From: Cyanobium sp.
GTDB taxonomy: Bacteria; Cyanobacteriota; Cyanobacteriia; PCC-6307; Cyanobiaceae
Direction: 5' to 3'
Assembly: GCA_014191755.1 (NCBI GenBank)
Contig: BJHE01000008.1
Coordinates: 27,072 to 91,071, forward strand
DNA length: 64,000 nt
Every line of letters begins with the position of its first letter. The stretch's first letter is position 1. Both the position numbers and the translations under genes were made by a program. Shown in pieces: positions 61,460 through 64,000 of the stretch. The notes beneath the pieces were generated by a model, which was not told the origin of the DNA, made no database searches, and saw only the letters and a list, made by a program, of their open reading frames with translations.

Positions 61460-62443
61460 ATGCCCGCCACCCCTCCCCACGCGTCGGCCGCCGCTGACCG
61501 GTCCCCGCTGGATGGGCTTGTCGGCGGCGATCTGCTCTCCTCCGCCGACCTCACCCCGGAGCAGACCCGGGCCCTGCTGTCATTGGCGGCCGATCTCAAG
61601 GCCGGCCGGCGCCGCATCGACCTGGGCGGCAAGCTGCTTGGCCTGATCTTCAGCAAGGCCTCCACCCGCACCCGGGTGAGCTTCACCGTGGCCATGGCGC
61701 GCCTCGGCGGCCAGACCATCGACCTGCTGCCCATCGTGACCCAGGTGGGCCGGGGCGAGCCGCTGGCTGACACGGCGCGGGTGCTGAGCCGCTACTGCGA
61801 TGCCCTGGCGATCCGCACCTTCGCCCAGGCCGACCTGGAGTCCTATGCCCACTGGGCGACGATCCCGGTGATCAATGCCCTCACCGACCTGGAGCACCCC
61901 TGCCAGGCCCTGGCCGATTTCCTCACACTGCAAGAAGCCTTCGGCAGCAGCCCGGCGGACCTGGCCGGCCTGACCCTGGCCTACGTGGGTGATGGCAACA
62001 ACGTGGCCCACTCCCTGATGATCTGCGGCGCCCTGCTGGGGGTGAATGTGCGGATCGGCTGCCCGGAGGGTTTCTCCCCCGATCCCAATGTGCTGGAGCG
62101 GGCCCGGGCCCTGGCGGAGCACGGCGCCCAGGTCACGGTGGTGCACGAGCCGCTAGAGGCGGTGCGGGGCGCTCATGCCCTTTACACCGATGTGTGGGCC
62201 TCCATGGGCCAGGAGGAGGAGCAAGCCGAGCGGGAACGGGCCTTCGCCGGCTGGTGCCTCGATGAGGCCCTGCTCAGCGAGGCCGATCCGCGCGCCATCG
62301 TGCTGCACTGCCTGCCGGCCCACCGCGGCGAGGAGATCAGCTCCGGGGTGATCGAGGGCAGTGCCAGCCGGGTGTTCGACCAGGCCGAAAACCGCCTCCA
62401 CGCCCAGCAGGCCCTGTTGGCCACCCTGCTGGGCGGCCTCTGA
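61460..62443 (+). CDS. argF: Ornithine carbamoyltransferase
   Basis: 'FSKASTRTRVSFTVAMARLGGQ', 'ALTDLEHPCQALADFLTLQE', 'VLHCLPAHRGEEIS'. Confidence 0.96.
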   Translation: MPATPPHASAAADRSPLDGLVGGDLLSSADLTPEQTRALLSLAADLKAGRRRIDLGGKLLGLIFSKASTRTRVSFTVAMARLGGQTIDLLPIVTQVGRGEPLADTARVLSRYCDALAIRTFAQADLESYAHWATIPVINALTDLEHPCQALADFLTLQEAFGSSPADLAGLTLAYVGDGNNVAHSLMICGALLGVNVRIGCPEGFSPDPNVLERARALAEHGAQVTVVHEPLEAVRGAHALYTDVWASMGQEEEQAERERAFAGWCLDEALLSEADPRAIVLHCLPAHRGEEISSGVIEGSASRVFDQAENRLHAQQALLATLLGGL

Positions 62444-62596
62444 AGCCCCGAGCCTCGGGGTCCAACCCCGCCAGGCGCCGGCCGTACCTCGAAAGAAACG
62501 CGCCCACGACGCCCCAAACAGCGCCACCTGGACGCCACCACCCTGGACAAATCGGCCCAACCCTGGCAGAACAGGGGTGGTTCATCCGTACTGCTC

Positions 62597-63226
62597 GTGT
62601 TCGCATCGCCGGCCATCGCCAGCCCGGAGCCCCTCACCAGTGCCCAGCAGGAGCTCTACAACTGGCTGGAGGGCTACATCCACCAGCACCGCCACAGCCC
62701 CTCCATCCGCCAGATGATGGAGGCGATGGGGCTGCGTTCCCCGGCCCCGATCCAGAGCCGCCTGCGGCACCTCCAGCAGAAGGGCTGGATCACCTGGCAG
62801 GAGGGCCAGGCCCGCACGCTCCAGCTTCTGGGGGAGAAGGCGGCTGGGATTCCGGTGCTCGGTGCGGTGGCGGCCGGTGGCCTGATTGAAACCTTCGATG
62901 ATGTTCAGGAGCGGCTTGATCTGGCGCCCGTGCTCGACACCCGCGGCCTGTTCGCCCTCACCGTGAACGGCGACTCGATGGTGGAGGCCCACATCGCCGA
63001 TGGCGACGTGGTGCTGATGGAGCCGGTGGCCGACCCGGCCCGACTCCGCGACGGCACCATCGTCTGCGCCCAGGTGAGCGGCAGCGGCACCACCCTCAAG
63101 CACTTCCATCGCAGCGGCGGCGAGGTGCGGCTGGAGGCCGCCAATCCGGCCTATGCGCCGATCGTGCTGCCTGCCGAGGAGGTGGTAGTGCAGGGCCGCC
63201 TACTGGCAGTGTGGCGCCAGGTGTGA
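62597..63226 (+). CDS. lexA: LexA-family transcriptional repressor
   Basis: wHTH 'YIHQHRHSPSIRQMMEAMGLRSPAPIQSRLRHLQQKGWI', cleavage-site region 'GAVAAGGLIE', catalytic 'NGDSMVEAHI' and 'TTLKHFHR'; GTG start. Confidence 0.92.
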   Translation: MFASPAIASPEPLTSAQQELYNWLEGYIHQHRHSPSIRQMMEAMGLRSPAPIQSRLRHLQQKGWITWQEGQARTLQLLGEKAAGIPVLGAVAAGGLIETFDDVQERLDLAPVLDTRGLFALTVNGDSMVEAHIADGDVVLMEPVADPARLRDGTIVCAQVSGSGTTLKHFHRSGGEVRLEAANPAYAPIVLPAEEVVVQGRLLAVWRQV

Positions 63227-63374
63227 CAGAAGCCCCACTCCCTGCGAGGACGATGGGGCTGGGACAGACCACGTTGTAAGCTCAGTGTGCGCCTGGCAAG
63301 CCCTTAGGGCTATCCGGAAAGGCGGGTTTCCCTCGGGTCACCCCACCAGCATTCCCGGAGCCTCACGCATCCCA

Positions 63375-63447
63375 GGGGCCATAGCTCAGCTGGTAGAGCA
63401 CCTGCATGGCATGCAGGGGGTCAGCGGTTCGAATCCGCTTGGCTCCA
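63375..63447 (+). tRNA. tRNA-Ala(GGC)
   Basis: GGGGCCA...TGGCTCCA acceptor stem, D-arm AGCTCAGCTGGTAGAGC, anticodon loop ATGGCAT (GGC), T-loop GGTTCGAATCC. Confidence 0.97.
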
Positions 63448-63458
63448 TTGAAAAACCG

Positions 63459-63496
63459 AATCCCACCTTCCTTCTCAGGCAGGTGGGATTTTTGTT
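63459..63496 (+). terminator. Rho-independent terminator after tRNA-Ala
   Basis: 10-bp stem AATCCCACCT/AGGTGGGATT followed by TTTGTTTT. Confidence 0.8.
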
Positions 63497-63558
63497 TTGG
63501 ACCCTTCTTGCCCAAAATGGTCATAGAAATGGACTCATTTTCCAGGGCGCCGAGCAAT

Positions 63559-63585
63559 CGAAGCATCGCCAAATGCGATGCTTCG
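63559..63585. terminator. Perfect 11-bp hairpin directly abutting the stop codon of the EAL-like gene
   Basis: CGAAGCATCGC caaat GCGATGCTTCG; stop codon (minus strand) at 63586-63588. Confidence 0.5.
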
Positions 63586-64000
63586 CTACCGAGAGGGATC
63601 GAGAACTCCTCCATAGTGAAAGCCCTGGGCCAAGGCACAACCCAGCTCGATCAGATGGGAATCCTGCAGGGCGGTCTCCACAGCTTTGGACACCACAACG
63701 ATGCCGAGGGCGCGAGCCAGCCCGATCACCGCCTTCACAAGGGTCTCGTCATCACGATCGCTGCCGAGCCCCTCCACGAAGGAGCGATTGATCTTGAGGA
63801 TGGCGATCGGGAAACGGCGCAGATAGCGCAGGGATGAGTAACCAGTGCCGAAATCATCCACAACCAGGCTCTCCCCCAGTCCGATGCCATCGATCAGGCG
63901 CCCCGGGGCCAGCAGGGCGACCACCTCCGCATCCACGGCCTTGCCGACGCGATGGATCACATTGCGCAGGGCGTCCTCATCCTCAAGGTTGAAGGCCGAG
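63586..64000 (-). pseudogene. Truncated GAF-like/EAL-domain remnant (5' end beyond window)
   Basis: 'NLEDEDALRNVIHRVGKAVDAEVVALLAPG' (GAF-like start) joined directly to 'SLVVDDFGTGYSSLRYLRRFPIAILKINRSFVEGL...GCALAQGFHYGGVL' (second half of an EAL domain). Confidence 0.6.

Noticed and set aside
62447-62463. CCCCGAGCCTCGGGG palindrome after argF as a terminator or LexA site
   Set aside because: Short GC stem without T-tract, and does not match a cyanobacterial LexA box
63285-63374. GC-rich structured stretch upstream of tRNA-Ala considered as SRP RNA or other ncRNA
   Set aside because: No conserved SRP helix 8/GGAA tetraloop arrangement or other known ncRNA signature could be shown by eye
63363-63638. 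91-aa minus-strand ORF containing 'GAKRIRTADPLHAMQVLYQLSYGPWDA'
   Set aside because: Translation of the antisense of tRNA-Ala and its terminator, a common false gene

Overview
This is a high-GC window, very probably from a unicellular alpha-cyanobacterium (Synechococcus/Cyanobium type; inferred from a CpcS/CpeS-like bilin lyase, the cyanobacterial ThiE architecture and the housekeeping gene content). The first ~30 kb is a dense, co-directional exopolysaccharide/glycan locus. It holds about a dozen glycosyltransferases including a GT2-GT4 fusion, a Wzy/ligase-like membrane protein, an AsnB-type amidotransferase, a NodU/CmcH-type carbamoyltransferase, sugar epimerases, a WecA/MraY-family initiating transferase and a CapD/FlaA1-like epimerase. 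These run directly into a cyanoexosortase plus its associated protein, a CX5R phosphatase, a convergent Wzc-type BY-kinase and a Wza-like exporter. The rest is mostly housekeeping (era, cpcS-like, trmD, ispF, larB, thiE/thiS, ribF, surE, pheS, nadK, cobL, ribD, ftsH, argF, lexA, tRNA-Ala), with accessory genes between. The most interesting accessory segments are: (i) the EPS-exosortase-phosphatase/BY-kinase junction; (ii) a cupin / heme-oxygenase-like diiron enzyme / methyltransferase / TauD dioxygenase cassette (57.9-61.5 kb) that looks like a small uncharacterised metabolite pathway; (iii) a continuous TrmD-IspF reading frame; (iv) a heavily degraded GT61 pseudogene next to ribD, missed by an ORF caller; (v) a winged-helix regulator whose receiver has lost its phosphorylation residues; (vi) a solitary Nif11-like peptide; and (vii) a 43-aa single-TM microprotein. 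All assignments come from reading the sequence and motifs; no database search was run.
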